Of a stretch of DNA of 64,000 nucleotides, positions 15,446 through 25,145 are shown piece after piece. Numbering within the stretch: position 1 is the stretch's first letter; every line of letters starts with the position of its first letter. The notes under the pieces are model-generated. The model made no database searches, had not been told where the DNA came from, and saw nothing but the letters and a program-made list of their open reading frames with translations. Source of the DNA: Papillibacter cinnamivorans DSM 12816 (GTDB lineage Bacteria; Bacillota; Clostridia; Oscillospirales; Oscillospiraceae); assembly GCF_900176335.1 (NCBI RefSeq), contig NZ_FWXW01000002.1:310001-374000 (forward strand), in the 5' to 3' direction. Both the position numbers and the translations under genes were made by a program.

Positions 15446-16222
15446 TCATCTGCCGGTAAAAGGCTTCGGCGGCCGTTTTTCCAGGTACGCCGTATATGCT
15501 TCCCGGAGGTCCTCCGTGGCATACAGCTGCGCAAAAAGATTTGCCTCCAGCCGGATTCCCCGTGTAATGTCGCACTGCATGCCTTCGTTTACGGAGATTT
15601 TAACGGCGCTCACCGCGATCGGCGGCCGGCCCGCGATGGTCCCTGCCAGCTTCAGCGCCTCGTCCATCAGCTCCTCCGCCCTGACTACCCTGTCCGCCAG
15701 CCCGATCCGGAGCGCCTCCTGGGCGCTGATCTTTTCGCAGGTCATCATCAGTTCTTTGGCCCTGGAGGCGCCCACGATTCTGGGAAGGCGCTGCGTTCCG
15801 CCCCACCCGGGATAAGTCCCCAGCGACACCTCCGGCGAACCCAGCACGGCGCTGTCGGCGGCCAGGCGTATGTCGCACGCCATGGCGAATTCCAGCCCTC
15901 CGCCCAGGCAGTAACCGTTGATCGCCGCGATAATGGGCACCCGCAGCCGTTCCATTTTCTCCATCAGCCGGTCTCCCGTCACGGCAAATTCAAAGGCGGC
16001 CTGCACGCCCTTGCCGCTCTCCTCGTCGATGTCTCCTCCGGCGCAAAAGGCCCTGCCCTCTCCCGTGAGGACCGCGCACCGCACCTCCCGGTCGGCCTCG
16101 ATCTCGTCCAGCAGCCGGGAGAACTCCCCGGCGGTTTCCGTGTCAACAGCGTTTAAAACCTTGGGCCGGTTGAACCGGATGATTCCTACGTTTCCTCTTT
16201 TCTCGTACAGCAGCCCGTTCAC
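15446..16222 (-). CDS. Enoyl-CoA hydratase/isomerase family protein
   Basis: A 258-aa crotonase-fold protein. Both catalytic Glu positions are kept, in GGGLEFAMACDIRLAA and GSPEVSLGTYPGWGGTQRLP. The oxyanion-hole segment is AFCAGGDIDEES. It is the last gene of the operon CoA-transferase, crotonase, permease, acyl-CoA dehydrogenase, crotonase, 29 bases after the dehydrogenase. It differs from the other crotonase of this operon, so the two may act on different intermediates or as hydratase and isomerase. Confidence 0.9.
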   Translation of the reverse strand: MNGLLYEKRGNVGIIRFNRPKVLNAVDTETAGEFSRLLDEIEADREVRCAVLTGEGRAFCAGGDIDEESGKGVQAAFEFAVTGDRLMEKMERLRVPIIAAINGYCLGGGLEFAMACDIRLAADSAVLGSPEVSLGTYPGWGGTQRLPRIVGASRAKELMMTCEKISAQEALRIGLADRVVRAEELMDEALKLAGTIAGRPPIAVSAVKISVNEGMQCDITRGIRLEANLFAQLYATEDLREAYTAYLEKRPPKPFTGR

Positions 16223-16251
16223 CGCTCATCGCCCCCTGTCCGGCCGGTTTC

Positions 16252-17385
16252 TCATCTGGCCATTTCCTTCAGAATGACGAGCCGCTGGATCTGGTTCGTC
16301 CCCTCGAAGATCTGGAAAATCTTTGCGTCCCGCATGAGTTTTTCCACCGGATACTCCTTGCTGTATCCGTATCCGCCCATGATCTGCACGGCGTCGGTTG
16401 TCACCTTCATGGCGGCGTCCGCGCAGAAGCACTTGCAGATGGCGGCCTCCTTGGTAATCTTTTTCCCCTCGTCCGCCATGCTCATGGCGTTGTAAGCCAG
16501 CTGCCGCGCCGCCTCCGTATAGATTTCCATGTCCGCCAGCATCATGCCCACCGCCTGGTGCTGGATGATGGGCACCCCGAAGGTCCGCCGCTCCTTGGCG
16601 TATCTGACGCAGGCGTCCACCGCCCCCTGGCAGATCCCCACGGCGATGGAACCGTTGTACGCCCTGCCCTCGTCCAGGCCCTCCATGGCGATTTTGAATC
16701 CCTCGCCTTCTTTTCCCAGAAGATTTTTGGCCGGCACCCTCACGTCCTGGAAAATCACGTCGCAGGTGTTGGAAAGGCGCAGGCCCATCTTGTTCTCGTG
16801 CTTGCCCACCGAAAGACCGGGAGTGCCCTTTTCCACGATGAAGGCGCAGATTCCTTTCGCCCCCAGCTTTCGGTCCAAAGTCGCAAATACGATGTAGACG
16901 TCGGCATACCCCCCGTTGGTGGAAAAGCACTTGCTGCCGTTTAGCACATAGTCGTCCCCGTCTTTTACAACACTGGTTCTCAAAGACGCGGCGTCAGAGC
17001 CGGAGTCCGGCTCGGTGAGGCAGAACGCTCCGAACCCACCCGGCATCAGGATGTCGGCCACCCGCTGGATCTGCTCCTGGTTCTTCCCCACCAGTACGCA
17101 CTTCATCGCCAGAGAGGTGCACAGCATGGTAATCGCCATGGCCGGCTCCACCTTCCCGATTTCCTCCAGGATGACGCACATGGTCTTGTTGTCAAGCCCG
17201 ATCCCGCCGTTTCCCTCGGGGATATCCAGGCAGTGAAACCCCAGCTCGAAAGATTTCCGGTAGATTTCCAGCGGAAATTCTCCTTTTTCGTCAAACTCCG
17301 AAATATAGGGTTTCACCTCTCCGGCCATAAAGTCCCGCACCAGGTCTCTTAGCTGGATCTGCTCTTCCGTCAGTACGATAGCCAT
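16252..17385 (-). CDS. Acyl-CoA dehydrogenase (second paralogue)
   Basis: A 377-aa FAD acyl-CoA dehydrogenase. Conserved blocks are AFCLTEPDSGSDAASLRTS, GYSKEYPVEKLMRDAKIFQI and FEGTNQIQRLVI, whose Glu is the catalytic base. Its ETF partner is probably the EtfAB at the left end of the window, because none is encoded in this operon. The substrate is unknown. The pathway context of a CoA-transferase and two hydratases suggests reduction or oxidation of an enoyl-/acyl-CoA derived from a carboxylic acid imported by the adjacent permease. Confidence 0.92.
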   Translation of the reverse strand: MAIVLTEEQIQLRDLVRDFMAGEVKPYISEFDEKGEFPLEIYRKSFELGFHCLDIPEGNGGIGLDNKTMCVILEEIGKVEPAMAITMLCTSLAMKCVLVGKNQEQIQRVADILMPGGFGAFCLTEPDSGSDAASLRTSVVKDGDDYVLNGSKCFSTNGGYADVYIVFATLDRKLGAKGICAFIVEKGTPGLSVGKHENKMGLRLSNTCDVIFQDVRVPAKNLLGKEGEGFKIAMEGLDEGRAYNGSIAVGICQGAVDACVRYAKERRTFGVPIIQHQAVGMMLADMEIYTEAARQLAYNAMSMADEGKKITKEAAICKCFCADAAMKVTTDAVQIMGGYGYSKEYPVEKLMRDAKIFQIFEGTNQIQRLVILKEMAR

Positions 17386-17415
17386 TTTTGGCCCTCCTTT
17401 ATATTCAGCAATTGT

Positions 17416-18711
17416 TTATGCCCAGGTCATTCCCATGGCGCTGATGAGAATCAGCAGCAAAATAGTCTGCAGCAGGGTGATCACCACGGATACGATGAAG
17501 ATGTCGAAGTACCCCTCCTTGTGGGTTGTCTTGGAGAAATTCAGGAAGGTTACGACGCCGCCGTTATGGGGCATGGAGTCCAGTCCGCTGCTGGCCACCG
17601 TAAGCACCCGGTGCAGCGCCTGGGCGTTGACTCCCAAGGGAAGGAAGATCTGCCCGATGAGGGGCGTGGCGATTCCCAGGCCCCCGGAGGAGGAACCGCT
17701 GATTCCGGCAAGGCACGTGGTGGCGACGGCGGCCGCGACGAGAGGATTTCCCCCCAGGTTGGTGACGGCCGGGATCAGGCCCGCGAACGCGGCGGTGGAG
17801 GCCACTACCTTGCCGAAGCCTACGGTGGTGCCCGTGTTGGTGATCGCCATGGTGGCGTCCGTGATCGCCTGGTAGAAGCTCTTCACCAGGAATTTAAAAT
17901 CCTTCGGTATGTACGGGAAATACAGGACGATCCCGGAGATCACTCCTGCCAGCAGGGCTCCCTCGATGGGGAACTTCAGAACGTTCAGGGTGAAGATCAG
18001 GATCACCAGCGGGAGGATCGACAGAATAAAATTCGGCCGCTTCGCGTCCTCCTGGATGACGACGTCCTCGGTTAAAGAGACAAAGTGCTCCCCCGCGAGC
18101 CTGACCTTTTTCACCCGCCACTGCATGTACAGGATTCCCAGCACGGCGCAGAAGACGGCCGTAATGACGCCGGGCACCGCCGCGGCGGCCACGGTGGTCC
18201 CCAGGTAGGTGGTGGGGATCACGTTCTGGATCGCCGGCGAAAACGGCCCCGTCATGGTGAACGTGCCCGCGCCGCACATGTAGCACGCCGCAAAGAGCCG
18301 CCGGGGCATATCCGCCTGCTTGAAAAGGCTCATGGAAATGGGATACAGGGCGAAAAGCGCCACATAGACGGACACGCCCCCCATGGTGAGGATCGCCGCC
18401 GCGATGATGACCCCCGCCGCTACGTATTTTTCTCCGAACCTACCGGTAATCGTCCGGGAAATGGTTTCCGCGGCGCCGCTGAGCTCCACGATCTTCCCGA
18501 AGAAGGCGCCCAGTAGGAAGATGATGAAGTAGTTGGTGATAAACGCCGTCATCCCGGGCATGAAGACCGTTTTGAACGTGGTCAGCACATCCAGCCCCGA
18601 AAGCAGCATGACAATGAGAGACGAGAGAAACGCTGCGATTACGATTGGGATCCCTTTCAGGGCAAACAGGCTCAGGCACACAAGGCCCAGTATCAATACC
18701 GCTACTCCCAC
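17416..18711 (-). CDS. GntP-family carboxylate permease
   Basis: A 431-aa protein with about 12 membrane segments, resembling the GntP/gluconate-type permeases. Features include NYFIIFLLGAFFGKIVELSG, ATTCLAGISGSSSGGLGIAT and SSGLDSMPHNGGVVTFL. Related permeases move hydroxy- or short-chain carboxylates. It lies between two crotonase genes in an operon whose first gene is a CoA-transferase, so it may supply the carboxylate that is activated to a CoA ester. The substrate is inferred only from context. Confidence 0.85.
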   Translation of the reverse strand: MGVAVLILGLVCLSLFALKGIPIVIAAFLSSLIVMLLSGLDVLTTFKTVFMPGMTAFITNYFIIFLLGAFFGKIVELSGAAETISRTITGRFGEKYVAAGVIIAAAILTMGGVSVYVALFALYPISMSLFKQADMPRRLFAACYMCGAGTFTMTGPFSPAIQNVIPTTYLGTTVAAAAVPGVITAVFCAVLGILYMQWRVKKVRLAGEHFVSLTEDVVIQEDAKRPNFILSILPLVILIFTLNVLKFPIEGALLAGVISGIVLYFPYIPKDFKFLVKSFYQAITDATMAITNTGTTVGFGKVVASTAAFAGLIPAVTNLGGNPLVAAAVATTCLAGISGSSSGGLGIATPLIGQIFLPLGVNAQALHRVLTVASSGLDSMPHNGGVVTFLNFSKTTHKEGYFDIFIVSVVITLLQTILLLILISAMGMTWA

Positions 18712-18735
18712 GTGACTCCCTCCAGCTTTATAAAA

Positions 18736-19530
<795 letters not shown>

Positions 19531-19634
19531 GTTCTCCTTCTTCCTTCCATGGATTTGACGTCTGTTTTAATGCGGTTTCATACCCGCTGAACAAAACAAA
19601 ACCAAGTCATATCAATTCATTAAATCAGCGGACA

Positions 19635-20840
19635 TTATTTTATGATTCCTCCGGCTCTGAACCCCTTGATTTCCTCCGGGGTATATCCGTGTCTCTTCAG
19701 CACCTCCGCCGTGTCGCGTCCGATGGCGCCGGAGGCTCTTGACTCCGGCAACCCCATGTTCTTCATCAGGACCGGTGTCCGGACGATAGTGACCTCGTCC
19801 CCCGTGGGATACTTCATCTTTTGAAGGATATCGTTTTCCCACGCCTGCTCGTCTTTCAGAATCTCCTCGAACTCATATGCCTTCTCGCAGGGCAGCTGGT
19901 TTTCCTTAAAAATTGCGACCCACTCGTCCACGGTCTTTTCCTTCATTTTCTCCTCGATGATGGCGATCAGTTCCCCGTTGGTGCCCAGCCTGGTAAGAGT
20001 GGCGATCTTGTCGAACCTTTCGTCCTTTGCCAGATCCCCCCGTCCGATGAGCGTGATGAATTTGCTGTAATACCGGTCGTATTCCGGCACGCAAAGCTGC
20101 ATCCACCTGCCGTTCGAGCCCTGATAGGTGTTGATGGTGGGGCAGTTCACCGATCTGCGGTTCTTGGGATAGTGGTTGCCGAATGCCGCCGCCATGATCG
20201 CCCAGTTGAACATGTACACCGCCGTGTGGTGGAGGCTCACGGTGACCTTTTCTCCCATCCCCGTCTTCTGCCTGCCGATATATGCCCCCAGGATGCCTGC
20301 CGCAAGTGTGATCGACGCCTGAAAGTCCCCGTAGGCGGTGATGGCGTTGATCGGCTCGCCCCCCGCCTGATGCAGCGACCCGATGAGTCCGCCCCGGGCC
20401 CCGTAGGCCGTGTAGTCATACCCCGGCGTGTCCTTTTCGCTTCCCGCCTCGCCGTAGCCCAGGATCTGCGCGAAAATCAGCCGTGGAAACCGCTCGCTGA
20501 GGATCTCATAGGTGAGGCCCATTTTTTTCAGCGCGTCGGTCCGGAAATTGGTGAGAACCGCGTCGGCCTCCTCCAGGAGCCGGAACAAAATCGCCTTGGC
20601 TTCCGCTTTTTTCAGGTCCAGGGATATGAGCTTCTTGTTCATCGCCGTTGTGTCGAAGGTGGGATTGGCCCCGTCCTCGCCGGGCATCCGGTTGAGCGTG
20701 CCCATGAACCGGTTGGGGTCTCCCCCCGGCGCTTCGATCTTGATCACCTCCGCCCCCCAGTCCGCCAGCAGCCGCGAAGATGCCGGCGCCGCCACGAAGT
20801 TTGCAATCTCCACGATTTTGATTCCTTCCAGCGGTTTCAA
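19635..20840 (-). CDS. Class III CoA-transferase (CaiB/BaiF; HadA/FldA-like)
   Basis: A 401-aa family III CoA-transferase. TTG 20840 is taken as the start because AAAGGAG lies eight bases upstream; an in-frame ATG at 20873 has no such site. It opens LKPLEGIKIVEIANFVAAPA with ADWGAEVIKIEAPGGDPNRF. The catalytic Asp is likely the one in AYGDFQASITLAAG. Segments DYTAYGARGGLIGSL and KTVDEWVAIFKENQLPCEKA are those of the Clostridium (R)-2-hydroxyisocaproate (HadA) and phenyllactate (FldA) CoA-transferases, from memory. No 2-hydroxyacyl-CoA dehydratase subunits lie nearby. It heads the 15.4-20.8 kb operon. Confidence 0.88.
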   Translation of the reverse strand: MKPLEGIKIVEIANFVAAPASSRLLADWGAEVIKIEAPGGDPNRFMGTLNRMPGEDGANPTFDTTAMNKKLISLDLKKAEAKAILFRLLEEADAVLTNFRTDALKKMGLTYEILSERFPRLIFAQILGYGEAGSEKDTPGYDYTAYGARGGLIGSLHQAGGEPINAITAYGDFQASITLAAGILGAYIGRQKTGMGEKVTVSLHHTAVYMFNWAIMAAAFGNHYPKNRRSVNCPTINTYQGSNGRWMQLCVPEYDRYYSKFITLIGRGDLAKDERFDKIATLTRLGTNGELIAIIEEKMKEKTVDEWVAIFKENQLPCEKAYEFEEILKDEQAWENDILQKMKYPTGDEVTIVRTPVLMKNMGLPESRASGAIGRDTAEVLKRHGYTPEEIKGFRAGGIIK

Positions 20841-20950
20841 TATACATTCTCCTTTCTTTTGTCCCGTCTGCACCGGGTATTCCTCCGGGCCGTCCTGCCC
20901 GCCGCGGCCCCGCTGCTCTTCTCCGCGTCCTCGTTTCGGGACGGGTTTGT

Positions 20951-20979
20951 CTTATATAAATATGAAGAAAATCGGACAA
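20951..20979 (-). promoter_or_regulatory. Candidate promoter of the CoA-transferase operon
   Basis: On the minus strand, TTGTCC and TATAAG are separated by 17 bases. The direct repeat AATCGGAC occurs at about 20970 and 20989 (plus strand), 19 bases apart, one copy at the -35; it could be a regulator site. Confidence 0.5.
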
Positions 20980-21065
20980 TTAGCATTCAATCGGACGGTT
21001 CATTGACAAATCTTTCACATGGTAAACAAACGCTGCATCATGCCCGCCGGAAATAAAACGGCAAA

Positions 21066-21346
21066 GACCCCGGGCGCCGGATATCATCCGGGGCCCGGGG
21101 TCAGCCTGTCAAAGCAGTCCCATCGTCCTTTTCGCCACCGCCGAAAAGCTTTTTGGGATTTTGCGTTGCGCTCCGTGACCAATATCCCAAAAAAACGAAA
21201 TCCCAATGCCCTGCGGGAATTCACTTCCCGCAGGGCATACTTTGCGCGACTTCGCAAAGGCGCGGTCCTTCCCCCGTTTTTGTCGGAAAACAGAGTTTTC
21301 CGACAAAAATAAGTCCGGGCGCCGGATATCATCCGGGGCCCGGGCT
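21066..21346. repeat. Hairpin-rich dispersed repeat, copy 2
   Basis: The core (21105-21306) matches copies 1 and 3. The stem at 21206-21238 (ATGCCCTGCGGG/CCCGCAGGGCAT) differs from copy 1 by a compensatory C-G for T-A change. The bracketing hairpins at 21066-21102 and about 21314-21346 share an identical 30-base sequence (21070-21099 and 21315-21344) not found at the other copies. No gene is supported inside. Confidence 0.85.
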
Positions 21347-21406
21347 CTTTGAATCCGTATTAGATTGGAAAGCATGTTTTCCGTCCCCGCCAAAGCCTGT
21401 ATTCTC

Positions 21407-21631
21407 CTATTCGGCGCGGTCTCCGGTCCTTCTGCGGAAAACCGCCGCCAGAATAAAAGATGCGGTCATGATTGCCAGATAGGCGGCATAGACCGGATAC
21501 GCCGCTGCGTTTCCTCCGGGAAACGACTGCTCCGGGTGATTCAGGGCATACCATACGAAGCCCAGCGCAAAAAGGAGCATCGCGCTTCCCAGCATCGCCA
21601 GACAGAACGAATATTTCCCTCGTTTTCTCAT
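21407..21631 (-). CDS. Small two-segment membrane protein
   Basis: A 74-aa hypothetical protein starting at 21631 (MRKRGKYSFCLAMLGSAMLL), with GAGG upstream. Two hydrophobic segments (about 8-27 and 46-65) and a basic C-terminus RRRTGDRAE are visible. The start overlaps the stop of a 43-aa frame upstream (ATGA). No family recognised. Confidence 0.6.
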   Translation of the reverse strand: MRKRGKYSFCLAMLGSAMLLFALGFVWYALNHPEQSFPGGNAAAYPVYAAYLAIMTASFILAAVFRRRTGDRAE

Positions 21632-21759
21632 GCTTTTCCTCTCTTCCCGAAGCGGAACCGGCCGGTGCGTATGTACTTGTCGTAGACAAAAAGGTTGAGC
21701 AAAGATTTCCGATAGGGCAGATTCCCCGGTTCGATCAGCCGTACCTTCTTGATTTCCAT
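21628..21759 (-). pseudogene. 43-aa frame resembling the N-terminus of a B12-binding radical SAM protein
   Basis: The frame reads MEIKKVRLIEPGNLPYRKSL then LNLFVYDKYIRTGRFRFGKR and stops after three more residues. The pattern IEPGN-x-PYR followed by FVYDKYIRT recalls the opening of cobalamin-binding radical SAM proteins of Clostridia, which continue for about 400 more residues. Here it stops at TGA overlapping the next ATG. It may be a truncated remnant or a small coupled protein. The ribosome binding site is weak. Recognition is from memory. Confidence 0.45.
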
Positions 21760-21910
21760 GGAGCCCAACCGCCGTTCGTTTCTCGTTGTTATACAGTATA
21801 TCAATTAAATGGAAGCTTAGCAATGCACATCCATCCGGACCTCTCCGCTCAATCCCGGATATGAAACGCGCCGTGTTGTATGTAAACCGTAGGGAGGCCT
21901 CCGCACACCG

Positions 21911-21956
21911 GCAAAAAATGATAGCCGCCGCCCGTTGATCTTTCCCGGGCGGCGGC
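21911..21956 (-). terminator. Terminator of the secreted repeat-protein gene
   Basis: An 11-bp GC-rich stem (GCCGCCGCCCG/CGGGCGGCGGC) with a T tract (CATTTTTT) on the minus strand, 49 bases after the stop of 22005-24143. Confidence 0.85.
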
Positions 21957-22004
21957 CGCTTGCTTATTTTATCAGCTTGGGCCGGACAATCGTTCCCCGG
22001 TCCT

Positions 22005-24143
22005 TCAGTCCTTTGCCTCGATGATGACCGTCTGCGTATCTCCGTCCCAGCTTACCTCACAGTTCAGGCTTTCCGCGATAAACCGGGCCGGAACCATTGT
22101 CCTCCCGTCGATCGCAGTCGCCGGAACGTCCAGGGTCAGGCTCTTCCCGTTGACGGTCGCCTGGCTGCTTCCCAGGGTCAGTTGGATAACGGTGTCGTCC
22201 TTCCTGCCGGTGACGGTCTGCGTCGCCTGATCCCACTCCACTTCGGCGCCCAGCGCATTGAAGATGGCGCGCAGCGGCACCAGCGTCCTTCCGCTGATTG
22301 CGGCAGGCGCCACGTCGAAGGAAACGGGGATCCCGTCCACCGTGACCTTGATAATATCCCGCGGCACAGCCGTGATCACCGTGCCGCTGTATCCCGCCGC
22401 CACATACCGGTATCCGTTCCAGGAGACGGCGTTAATCAAATCGTCGCGGCCGGTTTCGATTTCCGTCCAGGTCTCCGCGTCGGCGGAAACCAGCGCCTTT
22501 CCGCCGTATGCCACGGCTATATATGCCTTCCCGTTCCAGGTAATATCCTTGATTTCATATTCGGAGGGAGACGCGGTCGCTTTCCATTTGACGCCGTCCG
22601 ATGAAACCGCGATGGTTTTCCAGCTTCCCACCGCGACAAAACGGGAATCGGCCCAGATCACCGCATTCAGGTTGTTCCTGGTATAAGAATTCTGAGTTGT
22701 CCAGTTCACTGCGTCAGGCGAGGTAATGATGACGCCGAACATACCTACGACCACATAACTCTTTCCGTTCCACGCAATGGAGTTAAGCCAATCGTCTTCA
22801 GAGGTATAATCCCATGTCTGCTGGGTCCAGTTCTCCCCGTCCGGCGAGGTAAGAATCAGATTATGGCGTCCCACGATCACATATTGGCTGCCCGACCATA
22901 CGATCTGCGACGGTTCCACGATCTGGCTGTAGACCTTTTTTGTCCACTGAATCCCGTCGTCGGAGGTCAGAAACGTCCCCGCGTCCCCGATGGCGATAAA
23001 CCGGCTGCCGTCCCAGAGGACGTCCCGCAGCGTATCGGAAGTCAGCGGCGTCTGTTCTTCCCACGAGATTCCGTCCGTCGAAGTGAGAATCAGTCCGGAG
23101 CCTCCCACCGCAACGAACAGCCTGCCGTTATTGGTGACGCTGGTGATAAAATAGTCGGGGGGTTTTTCCACCGTCTGCGTCCAGTATGAAAGGTCGCCCG
23201 ATACCAGCAGGATCTCTCCGAAGCCCGATATGAAATATTTCCCGTTCAGACAGGTAAGATCGCTTAAATAGTTGTCGGTTGGCAGGTACCACGCGCCCCA
23301 GTTGATTCCGTTGGAAGAGGCTATGTAAATCCCCTCCTCCGACAAAGCGATAAATCTGCTACCGTCCCAGACAACGCTGACGAAAAACGGTTGGAGCGTC
23401 AGCTCTTGTTTGGTCCAGGTCTGCCCGTCGGAAGAAGTAAGGATCAGCCCGTCGCCTCCCACTGCGGTAAATTTCGACCCGTTCCACGCAATGCTGGAGA
23501 TCCAGCCGGAAGTATATCCTGTTTCCAGGACCGACCAGTTGAGGCCGTCGCCGGACCAATAGAATTTGCCGCTGTCACAGGGTATGAGATACAGTTCCCC
23601 ATTGGTGCAGATACCGTTGAAAACCAGCTGGGGATCAGCGGATACTGTTTCCCAGGTGATCGCGTCCGCGGAGTGCAGGATTGCATTGTGAAGGGTGGCA
23701 TAGGCTTCCTCTCTGGCCAGATAGCTCCATCCCACGGCAATGTATTGTGTTCCGTCCCATAAGATGTCGTTCAGACTGATCTCCGTGCCGGAAGCGGAAG
23801 CGGACCAGTTTGCCCCGTCCGATGAAGTCAGGATCGTACCGTCCGTACCCACCGCTACGTATTGGTCTGCGCCCCAGATGACCTTCTTCAGGGTCTCGGT
23901 GGTACCCGAATATTGTCTTGACCAGTTCGTTCCATTGGAAGAGGTTCGGATATTTCCGCCCGTTCCCACCACCACATACTGGTCTTTTCCGTTGTAAGCC
24001 GTGCTTGTAAAATTGCAGCTTTCGGATATGACCGTGCTCCATTCAAGTTTGCTGTCGGAAGCGGCCGTGCCGCAAACCGGCAGCATGAGCAGCGCCGCCA
24101 GAAGACATACCGCTGTTTTTACAAACTTAACCTTCCTGCCCAT
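22005..24143 (-). CDS. Secreted beta-propeller-like repeat protein with copper amine oxidase N-like domains
   Basis: A 712-aa exported protein. Residues 1-28 are a signal peptide (FVKTAVCLLAALLMLPVCGT). Residues about 30-590 hold about 13 repeats of roughly 42 aa with the pattern W-x-G-x2-Y/F-x-AVG-x2-G-x-I-x-TS-x-DG-x2-W (for example GADQYVAVGTDGTILTSSDG), typical of BNR or propeller folds. The C-terminus, about 600-712, has two Cu_amine_oxidN1-type units (ISGRTLVPLRAIFNALGAEV and IDGRTMVPARFIAESLNCEV), common in clostridial cell-surface proteins. It is a single gene with its own terminator. Role: surface binding or sensing, unknown. Confidence 0.85.
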   Translation of the reverse strand: MGRKVKFVKTAVCLLAALLMLPVCGTAASDSKLEWSTVISESCNFTSTAYNGKDQYVVVGTGGNIRTSSNGTNWSRQYSGTTETLKKVIWGADQYVAVGTDGTILTSSDGANWSASASGTEISLNDILWDGTQYIAVGWSYLAREEAYATLHNAILHSADAITWETVSADPQLVFNGICTNGELYLIPCDSGKFYWSGDGLNWSVLETGYTSGWISSIAWNGSKFTAVGGDGLILTSSDGQTWTKQELTLQPFFVSVVWDGSRFIALSEEGIYIASSNGINWGAWYLPTDNYLSDLTCLNGKYFISGFGEILLVSGDLSYWTQTVEKPPDYFITSVTNNGRLFVAVGGSGLILTSTDGISWEEQTPLTSDTLRDVLWDGSRFIAIGDAGTFLTSDDGIQWTKKVYSQIVEPSQIVWSGSQYVIVGRHNLILTSPDGENWTQQTWDYTSEDDWLNSIAWNGKSYVVVGMFGVIITSPDAVNWTTQNSYTRNNLNAVIWADSRFVAVGSWKTIAVSSDGVKWKATASPSEYEIKDITWNGKAYIAVAYGGKALVSADAETWTEIETGRDDLINAVSWNGYRYVAAGYSGTVITAVPRDIIKVTVDGIPVSFDVAPAAISGRTLVPLRAIFNALGAEVEWDQATQTVTGRKDDTVIQLTLGSSQATVNGKSLTLDVPATAIDGRTMVPARFIAESLNCEVSWDGDTQTVIIEAKD

Positions 24144-24247
24144 TTAACCATTCCCTTCGTAATTCCGTTTCTTCTTTTTTCATCAGCCTTTCCCATATTT
24201 TATCATATTAAATCATTTATGGCAACTGTTTCCAGCCCCTGCCGCCC

Positions 24248-24280
24248 AAAAATCAGGCGCCTGCCATTGGCGCCTGATTT
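24248..24280 (-). terminator. Terminator of the cupin gene
   Basis: A perfect 12-bp stem (AAATCAGGCGCC/GGCGCCTGATTT) with TTTTTGGG after it on the minus strand. Confidence 0.8.
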
Positions 24281-24303
24281 GGCCGGTACCGCCTCCGTAA
24301 TTT

Positions 24304-24786
24304 CTATCCGTGCTCCGCCGCGTCGGAATCGGCCTTTGTGAGGTGCACGGTCCCCTGCGGATGGTGGGGCGGCGCGTAAATGGAATAGAGCTTCAGCGGG
24401 CAGCGCCCCGTGTTGAGCAGGTTGTGCCATTTTCCCGCCGGAATCAGTATGGCGTAGCCGTCGCAGACGATCCTCTGGAAGCCCAGATCGTCTCTGCTGT
24501 TTCCCATCTGGACCAGGCCCCTGCCCGTTTCCACGCGGATAAACTGGTCGGTGCAGGGGTGCATCTCCAGCCCCACCTCTCCCCCCGCCGGAATGCACAT
24601 CAACGTCACCTGCAGGTGCTCACCCGTCCAGACGGTGGTGCGGAAGGTCCCGTTCTGCTCCGCCGCCCGGGATATGTTCAGAGTAAAAGGCTCCGGCCCG
24701 TTATCGGCGGACATGCGCCCGCGGTAAGCTCCGGCGGGGATGAAATCCGCCTCGCCGCCGCGGCCTGTGTTTTTGGATCGGTACAT
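24304..24786 (-). CDS. Cupin-domain protein
   Basis: A 160-aa protein with one cupin barrel. The first motif region is GGEVGLEMHPCTDQFIRVET and the second is GYAILIPAGKWHNLLNTG, giving His and Glu metal ligands. It starts at 24786 with AAAGGGG upstream. Such small cupins are often sugar- or metal-binding proteins of unknown role. It is a single gene with its own terminator. Confidence 0.85.
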   Translation of the reverse strand: MYRSKNTGRGGEADFIPAGAYRGRMSADNGPEPFTLNISRAAEQNGTFRTTVWTGEHLQVTLMCIPAGGEVGLEMHPCTDQFIRVETGRGLVQMGNSRDDLGFQRIVCDGYAILIPAGKWHNLLNTGRCPLKLYSIYAPPHHPQGTVHLTKADSDAAEHG

Positions 24787-24839
24787 AGAATTCCCCTTTC
24801 AAAGAATCTGTTTCCTGGCAGGCATGCGTATCCGTTAAA

Positions 24840-24959
24840 TCAATTCGGTCCCGCGGTGTTTTCCTCTCCCGGTTCCTCGTTGGAGCCGCCGGCGGGATGG
24901 ATGTCCTCCGCGAAAACGTACACATTGGGCTCCACGGTAATGAAATATCCCAATTCCAT
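24840..24959 (-). pseudogene. Truncated alpha/beta-hydrolase N-terminus (39 aa)
   Basis: The frame opens MELGYFITVEPNVYVFAEDI with a good GAGGAGG upstream and stops after 39 residues. The pattern GYFITVEPNV..AEDI-x-P-x-G is how many Firmicutes alpha/beta hydrolases begin, normally followed at once by the LHGWPG oxyanion region. Here the remainder is unrelated Gly/Glu-rich sequence. A gene remnant is the likeliest reading; a real short protein cannot be excluded. Confidence 0.5.
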
Positions 24960-25145
24960 GCCTCCTCACCTTCAGACTCGATACAGAATACTCAGAAAGG
25001 GGCCCGGAAGTGACGATTTTGAGAAAAAACGTAAAAAGCGGTCGTCCGCTCCTCGGATTTTTCATTTTTTGCCTGGCCTGCGCAGCCCGCGGCCCAAAAG
25101 GAGAGCCGAAGCTTCCGCTCCGGCTCTGCGCTTTCGTGTTGCTCC
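24960..25145. other. Intergenic region after the DUF11 protein gene
   Basis: No gene is seen. On the minus strand, GGAGCGGAAGCTTCGGCTCTCC lies about 40 bases after the stop of 25146-27245 and forms a hairpin, but no strong T tract follows. Confidence 0.35.
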
